From Datisca glomerata (taxonomy: Eukaryota; Streptophyta; Magnoliopsida; Cucurbitales; Datiscaceae), in contig QANY01013583.1 in the NCBI GenBank assembly GCA_003255025.1, forward strand, positions 1,791,194 through 1,855,193: DNA of 64,000 bases. Reading direction: 5' to 3'. Below are positions 47,601 to 59,672 of this stretch, piece after piece. A model generated the notes under the pieces. That model did no database searches, was not told the DNA's origin, and saw only the letters and a program-made list of their open reading frames with translations. How positions within the stretch are numbered: the stretch's first letter is position 1; each line of letters opens with the position of its first letter. The position numbers and the translations under genes were made by a program.

Positions 47601-50600
47601 CTCCATCAACGAACCAGGAATTGTTTGTGTTTTAGATATATGCTCTAGATGAATCAAAAATACCAACAACATCTACCGCCCATGAATATGACTTAAATAG
47701 AAGTCATTGTGATTGTATATACGGTCATAAATATTGGACTTGTGACTATCCAGAACAGTCACAAGCAACAGTTAAAAATAAACTGTAAAACTACATTTAT
47801 GGTACCTCTTGAAAGGCACCTCCGTAAAGCTCTCTTAGACACCTCTTGAAGGTATCTATAAAAATAAAATAAAAAGGCCTCAAAGCCGCCATCAAAGCCC
47901 TTTAAATATATCTATGATAAGGTTTGAGTTTGAACTTATGATCTTAAGGTTTCACCCAAAATCTTAACCACTAAACCATTAACAAACATATAACAACTAG
48001 AAACGTTAGAGCAATTATATTAGAATGGATTGATATTAATGTGAGGACGCAAAAGCAGAAGAAAATTATTATAAAGATCATATTTTGAGAAAAAAATTAA
48101 TGCAAAATAACTAAATCAAATTATATTGAGAAATACTGAACCTAATACTCTAACAATACTGGAAATTTTATATTTCTGCTCAGATCAAACTTTGTTACTT
48201 GATTTTTTTTCTATATGTTGCTCTCTTGCAGTCTTGCTAGCATTGTCGCTGTTCCTCTACGAGAATATTCTGCAATTTGCACTTTATATCTCAGTGAATT
48301 TGACATTTTTCTTTTTACTTTTATTTTATTTTTTATTTGTATATAATTTTAGACGGAATTATTACACTCATGAAGGTGGTCTAACAATCACGAGAGGACT
48401 GAGATTGACTCAATATAATCTCTTTTTGTTGAAACAGAGATTTTGATTGGAAACATTTGGTTTATAGGTCATTTTATTACTGTTTTAAAAAATGATCCAA
48501 AAGTTTCTTATTTAAATAAATGACTGAATTTTTCTTCATCTTTCACCTTTCGTCCCTCCGTCTTCTCTTTTCATCTCTGCATCTTTCTTCTCTCCATTCA
48601 TCTTCGCCTTCTCTCTTCGTCTTCTTTGCTTCTTTCTTCTTTGCCTCTTTCTTCTTCTCCATTCGTCTTCTCCCTTCGTCGCTTTTCCCCTTCGTGGTCT
48701 ATTTTTCGGTCCCGTGGTCTGTTTTTTTTTCTGGTTTGGTGTGTTTTATATTTTTTATTTTCTTGATTTTTAGATTTCTCATCAATTTGTTGTATGATTT
48801 TTCGATTTTGTGGTTTGATTTCTGGGATTCCAGTGAGAGAGATGTGAAAAAGAGGAGAATGAGACGAGTTTGGGCATGGGAAGAGGTTGGTACTGGTGAT
48901 TTTTCTTCATGATGTATGATTATAACATATGGTATATAAAAATATACTATAATATATTAAAATATATTATGATATGTAAATATATCATAGTATACCACGA
49001 ATGATATATAAAAATATGAACTTTCATTAAAAATCTACCAAATCAAATAACAAACATATAAAATAGGTTAGCTGTAAAATATCATAAAAAATAGTCAGTA
49101 GACTTTTAAGCTCACATTCTTCAGTCCATGTGCTACGACCTAGCCTGAACTCTTCCTTCCCTTTAAAACTTCACACCTCCCAGCCCACTATCCTCCCCAC
49201 CCAACCCACTCATCTAATCCCAAATCACCTTGCAATTCAGGAAATCAGAGGTTGCGTTTAGGGGTGTGATTCATAAATCTCCCTCTAAAATATACATGGT
49301 ATATTAAAAAAATGGTCATTTTTTGTAAATATAATTTTTTTCCGGTCATTCTCTTATTTATTTTTTAAAAATTGATTATTTTTCTGAATGAGTCTTTATA
49401 TTAAGCTGATTTGGGTCGTTGACACAAATCTCAACTGTTTTGATTAGCTTAACACAAATTTTAAAAAAGTTGGTGTGATTTTTTTCTTAAATTCTTTAGT
49501 CAATTGAGATTTAAACTCAACGATCAATATTGAATAGTCATATGTTTTTGTCATAACAAGAAAAAACCCCTGCTCGCTGAAGGAGGAGTCACGACGAGGG
49601 TTTAGAAAAATATATATGAATATCATATAATATCTCAAAATTAAAAAAAAAAACAAAAAAGAAATATGTAGTAATTACTTTCCTAGTGACGATAATGAGG
49701 ATAATGTTTGTTGCCTAACGTGGGTTTCTCATATCACCCCACTATTACTCATTAATAGTAATACTAATTAGTGACTAATAAGCATCGCTCTTTAAATAAT
49801 CTTTAATGATCTAAGACAACTTTTGGTTTAAATATTAATCAAATTAAGACAATATAATATAATTGATACAATGCGGTTCGAAGGGATGCTAAAGACAATC
49901 ACGCATTACGTGTATGCTATCCCAGTAATCGTCCATCATAGATAGTAAGGACTTATTTTGAGGTTCACATCATTGCACAATTAGGATTGTACTTATGCAT
50001 GACTTTTCCTAACAAATGTAACTAGCTCAGACTAAACTTTACATTCTCTAATTCTGATAAGCCATATTGATCCATACTCGCGTTGATACCTCATAACACT
50101 TCAAATGCAAAGCTAATAGATTCATGAAGACTAACAAGTCTTTAAATTGTTTAATTTACTGCATGTTTTTGCCATAACTTTTTACAAAAGAAAAAGGTTG
50201 AGAAAGTGTATACTTGTTCTTTTTTTTTTCAAACAGACAACAATGTGGATTGGGAAATGGATCCTACTAGAAGAATGACAATTTTTTATTTTAGAAAATT
50301 AATTTAGATCATTAAGATTTAAACTCAATAATTCAGATAGAACGCACTTCTCGTTCAGTGGAACAGGAGAGGAACCTGATCTCATGGGGAGAGATCAGTC
50401 AGAGTAGTTTACACTGCATGTAATTATAAGGTCCATTAGCAATTGAGCAAAGCACAACGGACCTGCTTTATAAGAGGCTTCAAAATGAGGCCCAATTTCT
50501 TCAATAAATTTGAACTGAAGATTTGCGTTCCAAAAAAATTGTTTCTAATTTGAAAGGAAAAGAGAGAGAAGGGAACGCTGAGGAGAAAGAAAAGAGTTTC

Positions 50601-51026
50601 TCTCATCTCATCTCGTTTGCTCATCCTCTATGATACCAAACATTATCTGATTAGAGTAATTCTATACTAATAAAATTATAGATAAAATCTTAATTAATAA
50701 AGTCGTTTGTCAATGATATATGAATTGATTTTACAAATCATTTTATTGAGTGTGTGAATGATTACACGTCCATTGATCAATTAGAATTAAGTTATAACTT
50801 AATCGATAAAAAATTACTCTAATTCAATTTATTCTGTGCATGTACTGTAACGAAGCGTGATAGCCGCGTAGAATTTTATAGATTATAAACAAGTTGATAG
50901 CTTCTAGCAGGTAATTTTACATAAGTAGACTTACTAGACATTAAAGATTGCAACAGCTGCCCGTTCAATCCGTTACATATATATGTTTATGCCATTAATT
51001 GGGAGATGAAGAAAGGAATAAAAATA
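47601..51026. other. Intergenic with a SINE, no gene recognised
   Basis: Holds a SINE-like element (47790-47985) and a 106-codon open frame (48126-48446) with hydrophobic Leu/Phe-rich stretches and no recognised motif. A TCTTC-rich leader-like tract (48530-48720) and an ATATAT-rich patch (48910-49010) follow. A frame at 48520-48912 is a low-complexity artefact. Nothing else is supported. Confidence 0.4.
47790..47985 (-). mobile_element. tRNA-derived SINE
   Basis: On the minus strand an A box (TGGTTTAGTGG, about 47969-47979) is followed 35 bases later by a B box (AGTTCAAACTC, 47926-47936), the spacing of an RNA polymerase III promoter. The tRNA-unrelated body continues to about 47790. The B box has one substitution from GGTTCAAACTC-type consensus. 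The 3' end and target duplication were not established. Confidence 0.5.
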
Positions 51027-51819
51027 TCAAGGGCATTTGTGCCTGCCGCCGTGGGTAGTCATGTTAGCGTAGCAAGGACATGAATCATAGTTACCGGAAG
51101 TGCCTGGTGGCACACAATCGCAGCGCGCACAGCATGTCCCACACGCCCTCCTGCATAGCTTTGGCCTTGATGATAATTCACACCTTCCTTCACAAGCTGC
51201 ATCACAATCTGTTTGTAACCACAATACACCAATAATTAATTACATTTTTACTGACAAACAGAAAGTTATGATGTCTGATTTATGTTGTTGGTTCAAATCT
51301 CAATGTCAAATAAACATTAAATCTTTTTATTCTTCATCAATTTTCATATAGAAAATCACCTCCACTTAACCTGAGATCACCCCATTCCGGAATTTTGAAT
51401 TTTTGAAACAAAGATTCAAAAGGAATCGGAGAAAATTAGAGAATTTTGATGAAGTAATGAAAACACGTTTTCCCTTCTCTCTAATTTTCCTCTAAATGAC
51501 ATTTTCATAGTTTTTTTTATTTTCCCTCATACTTTAATTTCGAGATCAAGAATATAACATGAGGTAATTTGTTTCAATCGTATGAACTCGCACCGATCTT
51601 GTTGTGGAGAGGGTTATCAACCTCAGTTGTGATCACCTGCAATAAAATGCAACACATCAGGTCAAAACTGATTTTATTAGGACAAATAATTAATCAAGAA
51701 CTAAAGGTAACTGTTTAATTACTATTTACCATTTGATCGGAATCGGCGAAATTGAGTAGAAGAAGAGAAATGAAAAGCATGAACAGCAATAGAGACATCA
51801 AGCTGCAGGGGATTGCCAT
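51027..51819 (-). CDS. GASA/Snakin cysteine-rich peptide, copy 1
   Basis: Gibberellin-stimulated (GASA/Snakin) secreted peptide. Exons 51819-51730, 51636-51594 and 51208-51027; 315 bases, 104 residues; introns GT-AG in phases 0 and 1. The N-terminus MAIPCSLMSLLLFMLFISLL is a signal peptide ending near ADSDQM. A short variable linker (VITTEVDNPLHNKI) precedes the GASA domain with all twelve cysteines in family spacing: CDAACEGRCELSSRPKLCRR, ACGTCCARCDCVPPGTSGNY, DSCPCYANM and the end GGRHKCP. Such peptides act in the cell wall in growth, redox signalling and antimicrobial defence. Tandem with a second copy 2.1 kb away on the same strand. Confidence 0.95.
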
Positions 51820-51893
51820 AGCTTGAAAGGGAACTCTTCAGCTATCTTAATGTTTATGTTGAGTTGGTAAATACACGAGAAGGATGGGGTAGA

Positions 51894-51900
51894 ATTTATA
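51894..51900 (-). promoter_or_regulatory. TATA box of GASA copy 1
   Basis: TATAAAT on the minus strand, 75 bases upstream of the start codon, in the context CTTGCTATAAAT that is shared with GASA copy 2. Confidence 0.7.
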
Positions 51901-52711
51901 GCAAGTGAAATTTTACGTTTCGCAGAGTGGCAGCCAAGAAATCTAGAGCATGAGGTTGGTACTGTCTTAATTATCACAAAAAATAGAAGGTTGGTGGGTG
52001 AGGACAGTCTCTAAAAGGTACAAGCAGAAGAGGAAATAAGTTTCCTTGATGTTACATTTTCGTATATATTTGATTTTGCCTTAAATTTGAAATGTAAGTA
52101 GATGAGAATACACAATTGTTAAGCTCAGTCAAGAGTAATTACTTGAAATTTACGAGTTCAAGAAACTGAAAAGAAAATAAGTAACAAGAAAGAAAAAGAG
52201 AGTGAATGGATACTAAATTTTGTGTCCATATATCTCATATAATAAAAAAAATCCGACTCTCTATGATTTTAATTTGTGGATTGTCTCTAGATCTAAATGA
52301 CCTAATAATGAAGAGAATGCGAAGAGAGTGTCTCCTCATAAGAAAGCGAAAGTGAGGGGGTGAATTTATGTTTATTGCAAGATTTTGATGGTTAAATTAG
52401 GAGAAGTTTAGGAGGATTAATTTTAGTGGATGAGTAAAGCATATGTACAACTTTATATTTATTATTTTTGGCAACCATAGATGTCTGGGGTTTGTGCATC
52501 TAAAATAACTTTGCAATTTTTAAATTACTACTAACAACAATTAAATTACATGACCAGTTTCATTAATATGAAATTATTAGTTATAATGGAATTTCTACGG
52601 TATTGGTACCAGAGATTATCTCACTCTTGGATCACTCCATAAAAGATGATTTAAGGGTGAGATCATTCAATACTACTAGATTAGAGTTTTTATATTTAGT
52701 AATACTAGTAG

Positions 52712-52743
52712 AAACATACGTGCGTTACACGTGATTAGTCTAG
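52712..52743 (+). mobile_element. Candidate Helitron 3' terminus
   Basis: ACGTGCGTTACACGT hairpin (arms ACGTG/CACGT) followed after about seven bases by CTAG and then T. Helitrons end in CTRR a few bases after a short hairpin and insert between A and T. The 5' TC end was not found, so the element is only partly supported. Confidence 0.35.
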
Positions 52744-53917
52744 TTTTTTTGTTAATTCACTAACATAGAAAATACATAAGCATACTCATTATTCTATTAT
52801 ATTTATATTATACATTGAATTAAATAAAGTATCAATCAAACTCTCTAGTTAAATAATATGAGACCCTCTCCAAACAACATGACTTGCACGTTAGATATAA
52901 AATGAGTTACCTAGTGACTCATTAGAAGTGTTAGAATATTAAATCTCAATATTATATATATTATAAGTTTTGGTGCTAGAACATGCTATACATCAAGTAA
53001 TGTGTTAACTTAAAATTAGATGCTTGGAACTATACAATATAGCATTGTTTTTTAAATGTTATAGAAATGACTTTATTTTATCATATATTAATGCTTTCTT
53101 TAAATTTATTAATATAAATATTTATGTTGATAATAACATAAATATTACATAATATAATTTTACAAATTAGCAACAAAAAAATATAAACAATTAAAATTAA
53201 ATAATTCTTCCATATATATATAAAAAAATCTTAAGATTAATCTTTACGAACATTATTCACTTTCTCAATTATATAATATTATTAAACATATTTTTAATTC
53301 GTAAACTATTTATAAAATTTATTATGTAAATAAAATAAATAAAAAATTATTGAAATATCTAATTCAACTGATATTTTAAAGAATAAAATGAGAAATCAAA
53401 AATTTCTCGGTTTTAAACTCTTTTTAATATTGTTTAAATAAAACTTGTGTTAAATTGTTAATCATTGAGTTGAAAACAGTTGGTGGAAGGCCAAGAGAGC
53501 CGGTACAAGAAATTGCATGAAAATTAATTAGTTTGGTTAACACTAAATCACCTACTCCTCATCTGTTATTTATTATTAATCCCTTCTTCATTATCTTCAA
53601 ACCTTACCAACCAAAATCAGGATTTTCTCTCTCTTTTTACTGTTTAGAAGTGGTAACTCAATTAATTTTTTCTCATGATTTAATATCGTGTGACCATTTA
53701 TGCTACAATGGTTCATATTAAACTCCAAATAACTACACATAAAAATACCAAAAACTTAGTTATTATAAGCTGCAACAAAGTGATTAATTTACAAGGTACA
53801 ATCTTATTTAACACACACATCTTCAAACTTTCATCATCAAGTAGATGATAGATATATAATAGAAGTGAAATAGAAAGATATTTATCCAAAATTAAAGCCA
53901 TAGTGAAATTTGAATAT

Positions 53918-54699
53918 TTAAGGACACTTGCGTTTATTGCCACGAGTAGTCAAGCTAGCGTAGCAGGGGCAAGCCTCATGGTTGCCAGCAGTACCCGGTG
54001 GTACACATTGGCACCGCCCACAGCAGCTCCCGCACGCCCTCTTGCATAGGTTTGGCCTCGACGATAACCTACACCTCGCTCCACATAATCCTCCACAATC
54101 TGTTTTATTAAATGTACAACTTAATTAATTATGCCTTTCAGCAACCATATGAGTTAATACAATGATTAAGTCTTGATATCTGCACACGAGAGTTTGAATT
54201 GAGTTATAATATTCTCAATCCTCGTTGAATTTATAATTTGACAAAAAATGTACATATGTAGTAGGCAACCAAGAACCGAAAATTACAAGTTCGGTCGACT
54301 TTATGTCTCTAAGGCTCAGTTCAGTTCAATTTTATTGAAAAAATCAAAAATTTGATGTGATTTGATTTGTAGCTAAAAAATTGAACACAACCATGAACAT
54401 CCTAACTCACAGTTACTCTGTCTCGTGTTCAGAAATTTATGAAGAATAGTGTAGGAAATATGTACCAATTTGTTGGGGAGGCAGAGCACCCTTGGCCAAA
54501 TCTGTAGTTGCCGTTGCCTACATACAAAAGAAAACATGTAATTTGTGGCTAATTAATATCTTACAAAGATTGGATAAAATAAATTAAATAATGGATGGAT
54601 TGGAATTTAGAAGTTAAATTTTACCATATCAGCTTCAACAAGGAGTATGACAAAAATGGAAATGAGAAGGGAAGCAACTAAAGCTTTAGCAACAGCCAT
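53918..54699 (-). CDS. GASA/Snakin cysteine-rich peptide, copy 2
   Basis: Paralogue of the gene at 51027-51819. Exons 54699-54625, 54517-54466 and 54099-53918; 309 bases, 102 residues, with the same intron phases (0 and 1) and a last exon of the same 182-bp length as copy 1. Signal peptide MAVAKALVASLLISIFVILL, then a linker ATATTDLAKGALPPQQI. The GASA domain has twelve cysteines: CGGLCGARCRLSSRPNLCKR, ACGSCCGRCQCVPPGTAGNH, EACPCYASL and the end NKRKCP. The mature domain is more basic than copy 1 (RGNKRKCP versus HGGRHKCP). Promoter and signal peptide have diverged, so expression may differ. Confidence 0.95.
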
Positions 54700-54800
54700 A
54701 GCAGAGAAATCTTCTAACACTTGAGAAAAAGCTAATAGTTTCAATCTCCAATTGAAACACTTAATAGTGGATGAGTGGAAATGAGAGACAAAGAGTCTTA

Positions 54801-54810
54801 TATATTTATA
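54801..54810 (-). promoter_or_regulatory. TATA box of GASA copy 2
   Basis: TATAAATATA on the minus strand about 100 bases upstream of the start codon, preceded by CTTGC as in copy 1 (CTTGCTATAAAT). Confidence 0.7.
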
Positions 54811-57382
54811 GCAAGAAACTGTGTGTGGGAGAGAGAGAGATGGGTAGGTGAATTAGAGAAGAGAAGGTGTTAGGCTGGGCTAAGTGACACTTTGTAATGA
54901 GTGGGAATATGTATTTTAGTGGTGGAAAGTGTTAACTACGGACCATCTTGAAACTGTGAGAATATATATGAAATGCCTTTTCTTTTTATCAATTTGCATG
55001 GTGGGTCTTCTCCAAAAGCAGTTCATAGTCTTACATAATGGGCTCATGGATTCATTTCATCACTCTACATGGTCCGGTATCAAGAAGTACTCTACTTCCA
55101 TGCGAATTTTTTCACATACTATATAAATTCATATTAAAACTCTCCGATCATATCCATTATGATTGTATATATGTGGATACTCAAGTATGATGTCATATCT
55201 AATTATCTCACATTAATTATAAAAAAGACTAATTATCAGTTTATATATAAGTAAAAAGATCAACTTAGAAACTAATTTTTGGATTTAAAAATATTTTATA
55301 TCACCAAACAATAATTGATCTATGATGATTATCAGTCAAACTCAAGTCCACCTAAAACACTTTTACAGATAATACCAAAAAAATAATTTAAAATCTCATA
55401 GGGACCCCATAAGTCTAACAACAAAGGAAGGATATTTTAAGAACTCTCTACCACAAACTTATCTATTTGGTGGAGGTTTCCTTAAGTGTGTTTGGAGGAC
55501 ACCAACTACAAAAATCAATATTGTTAAATGAACAATTTCAGACCGCCAAAACTTAAAACAAGTATTATGTGATATAATAAGGCGATATGTTATCTTATGC
55601 CATGGTGATTTTTCATCTGTTACATAAACTTTTTGGTCTCAAACTTTATTAGATACATAATTATCCTAAATCCAACACACTATTAGATTCCCCTCTGCCC
55701 ATAACTCTTTGGACTACCAAACAGGGAATAATGGGGTGTGTTTTGATTGTATTATCCTTTGAAAACTAAACAGGAGTAATGCTGCAATATTATAAATAAA
55801 CGAAGATGATAATAATCCATAGTCCAAATCAAGCACATTTAATTAATGCTGCAATATTATTCCAGATTAAGATGGAGAGTTTGTTTGGTAGCTTGGCTAG
55901 CATAAATCAAATATTAAACTAAGTACAAAAAAGCGAAAGGTACTGTTGTGATACAGCTGCACAAAGTTGCTACACAGCTGTAAATTTGATGATCAAATCA
56001 TCTCCCCAAATAAACATACAAAAAAGCCATTAGCCTTACCAAAGTCAGTACCTATCCATTGCTCCAACTCAATTATTCCTTTTGTTTGTCAATATCATGG
56101 GTCGTCTTACTATTTTCGATTTCAGTAGATGAGTCAGCTAACCACGACTAAGACTCATAAGTAGTCAGCACCCGTTTTTATTGCTGATCTATGTTTTGCT
56201 ATTTAGTTAAAAAAAAACAGTACAAGTAATATAATTTTATTTAGTACATTAGATTACTCGGTTATCCTGTGTAAGCCTTTGTTTATTGTCTTTTGAAAGA
56301 TTATAAAAAGAAATGGAAATTATTCGAAAGGAAGACGAAATAAAAAGTAACGGGCAAAGAAGCATTAGCTTCTTGTTTGCAGCAAATACTGCCACGGCCA
56401 CATTTTGAAGCCCGCTGTTTTTTTTCTCCAAATTTTGCTGCTACACTCAGCCAATTGTTTATATAGTGTTCATATTATTATTGAACTTTTCAATTAAAAC
56501 GTCACTTCCAAAATCGTGTTCGGTAGAAAAAACTACAAATATGGCAGGTATCTAATAATTAATAATTGTATACGTAAGGCATGTGGTATTTTACATTAGA
56601 TTTTTTTAGAATACGTAAGCCTATTTTGTCTCATAAAAAACTTCTCTTTAAGAATAATATTTTTTTATTATGATTAAATGTTTGAGAATAGCTGATATGG
56701 AAGAATTAAAATGTGATTTTCGAGTCTGAGACTCGGCGTAATCAAGAAAACTGATGTGCTAATAACAACAGTCAAAGGGCAGCCCTACTTCACTAGCCTA
56801 CCTCCCAATGACTTTCGTGCTAGCCACTCATCCTTTTGTTTTGTTTTTCCATGAAGGGCATGAATAATCATTCTAAAACTAGGATAGGAAATACTAATCT
56901 ACAAGTCACATACCCTAGATGAAAACCTATTTGAAAGAGTTGTGATAAATATAGTACCTACTCATTTCTCAAAGTTAAGGAAGATCATGAGCATATATTG
57001 ACTTTCTTACATATCTTGAGTGTGATTTCACTTCACGAAGAGTTGTCATGGTAAAGAAGACATGGTAAAGAAGACGGGGAACAAGTACACTTGGAGAGTG
57101 GAGTAAAACAGAGAGTTGTATGTTGCGTTCGATAAGGACGAATCACTATCGAAATGGAAGATCTTTCTTCTCTCACAATTGGTTGGACCGTAGGTGAAAA
57201 GATTTACTTCACGGATAAAGCTCTAGTTCAAGTCTACGATGTCCCCGATGAGCCTAATACTCACATTGTGTATTTAGTATATTTAAGAATTTCAAGTAAG
57301 TATCTTATCAAGATTGATCTTCAATTTTTCTTTTTTTGAAATGGGGAAATTATATTAAGAGCAATCAAAAGAACCAAGTCCT
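54811..57382. other. Intergenic, no gene recognised
   Basis: Promoter-proximal sequence of GASA copy 2 is followed by AT-rich DNA. An open frame at 57154-57339 (MEDLSSLTIGWTVGEKIYFT) and, in another frame just before it, KKTGNKYTWRVE and ELYVAFDKDESLSKWKIFLL look protein-like but frames disagree and no family was recognised. It could be a degraded gene fragment next to the Copia LTR. Confidence 0.35.
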
Positions 57383-59657
57383 TGCTGGTCGTCGCGGTGA
57401 AAGGATAAAGGCGCGTGACCTTTTAAAAAATTGAACTTTTAATAAAAATTGAATATTTTGATATAACAAAACTTGTGCAACGTCACTAGAACCAAATAAA
57501 ATTTTTTATTGAAAACTCTTTTTCAATTAGTCAGGATCCATCATATATTTATAAGTTAAATCTACAACATACAAAGTTAGGAATCATTTATCTCTTGCAG
57601 TCTATATAAAGTGTCCTTGCAAAAAACCGATCGATCATCCACTCCCACGAAATCGTACCAACAATGAGTAGACTCCGAGATCCACACCAAAATCTTCAAA
57701 GTCAATCATCAACGCACTAGGACGTGTAGGGGCACGTAAAATATTACAAGACATTTTTTCTGTTTCTAGATGTTCTCAATACATGAGATCCACAGATTTA
57801 CTAAGAATGATTTTAATGAGAAGATTATCTAAAAGAGCGTGATAATTATTCTTTTAGAGATTTGATTAACATTTAATCACAAAAAAAATTTCTCTAACAT
57901 CAATCTTGTTCTCAATTCAACTCTTGATTGACGAATTAATGATATGATCGACTGATTCTCACCTCTTCTTTCAACAACTTAAGCCATTAGAATAATATCT
58001 ATATATACTCTAGATAATGACGTATCATATTTTTAGGGATAAACTAAAATAATATTTAATTATAAAATTACCAATTGCAGTGGGAACCGGTGTAATTGTG
58101 CACAACTGCAGTGCCACATGGCACTACAGTGTGCCATGAGCCAGCACAGTGCCTCACGGCACCACTGTAGTGTCATGTGGCACTACAGTATTGCACACTC
58201 ACTACTGTTGTGCCACGTGGCACCACAGTAGTTCATGTCAATTTCTAATACTCTATCAGTGATTGACACGTAACAATTACTACGAATAATATTAATATTT
58301 TAAACAGATAATTATCTAGATATCAGTTAATTCAAAATTAATATATATGATTATCCTTATCAACTAACTTATCTATTATTTCACAAATAACAGATTTAGT
58401 TGATTTAAATTATTATCTAATAATAATTTAATTATCTAATTTTATAAATTAGATATTCTGTCTCACTTATCGATAATTAAAAATATCGATAATTATTTAT
58501 ATAAATGTAATTTCCGAAAATTATATTTAAATATATAAATAATTCAATTAATTAATTAATCACACATTATTATCTCATAATTATGTACTTGCTCCAGAAT
58601 AAAAACTCATTTTGCAAGTCAGTCATTTTCTCATATCCTGAAATACTCACACCCTAGATATCGTAGTATAGATGTGATTTGTAGATCATGTACCTATAAC
58701 CCTAAACTCCAATAAATCAAATTATTAATTAAACTTTTTAATTAAATAATCTTATTTATAATTTCATTATTACTCCACTATAAATATGAAATTGCACTCT
58801 TAGAGATTATAGAATGTAGTTACAGAATATTCTCATGTAGTCCATTGACATAACATTTCATGTAGTTTTGTCCTCCAATTATTGGTTCGTAAATTAGAGC
58901 TGGTCAAAATTATCGTTTTACCCTTCTAATTTCCACTTGATCCTTAAGTACCATTAATCCATCAGTGAATGGATAATTTATAATCTTATTATAAATTTAA
59001 GCTCAATAACCATTCAATTCCAGAATTAACACATAAAGAAACTAATATATGATCCGTTGGGAAAGCTTAGATTCCAAATCTTGTAAGATCATGTCCCCAG
59101 CCATCTACATCACTGAATCTCCAAAACAAAAGTCACTAGCCTGATTAATAAACAGATCTTAGCGAGTGAATCAAAAGATTCAGTAGACATGTATAGGAGT
59201 TCATAACTACTTAGGATTTAGACTATTCTACATATGATCATTGAATTGATGTGTATTAAATCTTTATGATAAACGACACGTTAATAAAGATATTAATTCA
59301 CATCAGTCCTGTCATATATAATCTTATTATATAAAGTACATTCACTAATATCTCTATCCATATCAATGATCTGAATCTAAATCACACGCATTCATAATAC
59401 TTAGTGAATCGTACTAGTAACCATTCATTAAAAATTTCATACTTTAATATGTCGCTGACAATTTTATTCATTAACTATGATCTTAATCCTCTCATACTAA
59501 TACAAGATCATAGTCTCATTAATAAATATGAAATTTTCAGATATTTATATAAATTTTCAACAATAATTCAAAAGAACAGTTATAAGAAAAATGTAATCCT
59601 CTTTAAATTTCATATCAAAATGTCAATGCACATGCTTTGAGGGCATAACCCCCAACA
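57383..59657 (-). repeat. Copia 3' LTR (copy C)
   Basis: 2275 bp, minus strand: starts TGTTGGGGGTTATGCCCTCA and ends GCGACGACCAGCA, perfect TG...CA. It follows a polypurine tract (GGGCAAGTGGGAGAT, 59658-59672) and the RNase H end of pol, so it is the 3' LTR. A palindromic G-box cluster lies at 58105-58235. This is the best-preserved copy and defines the LTR ends for the family. Confidence 0.9.
58105..58235. repeat. Palindromic CACGTG/CACATG cluster in LTR C
   Basis: About six related motifs, including GTGCCACATGGCAC, GTGTCATGTGGCAC and the perfect 14-bp palindrome GTGCCACGTGGCAC (58210-58223), joined by TACAGTA/CACAGT spacers. The G-box core GCCACGTGGC is a known strong binding site for plant bZIP factors; regulation by such factors is inference. 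Confidence 0.8.
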
Positions 59658-59672
59658 ATCTCCCACTTGCCC

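Larger units (their letters stand above)
51820..53917. other. Spacer between the GASA genes
   Basis: Contains the promoter of copy 1 (to about 52000), AT-rich sequence, an inverted repeat at 52599-52670 (GTATTG...CAATAC with GAGATNATCTCAC arms) and a candidate Helitron end near 52743. 52790-53460 is very AT-rich with no coding signal. The 62-codon frame at 53533-53721 is a chance frame. Confidence 0.5.

Noticed and set aside
48126..48446. 106-codon hydrophobic frame
   Set aside because: Leu/Phe-rich from T-rich DNA, no motif, no splice context; not supported as a membrane protein gene.
48520..48912. 130-codon frame
   Set aside because: Begins in a TCTTC repeat tract and shows no recognisable domain.
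51100..51351. 83-codon plus-strand frame
   Set aside because: Antisense to GASA exon 3.
54160..54250. Possible second SINE (GAGTTTGAATTGAG as B box)
   Set aside because: No convincing A box at the right spacing and no defined ends.
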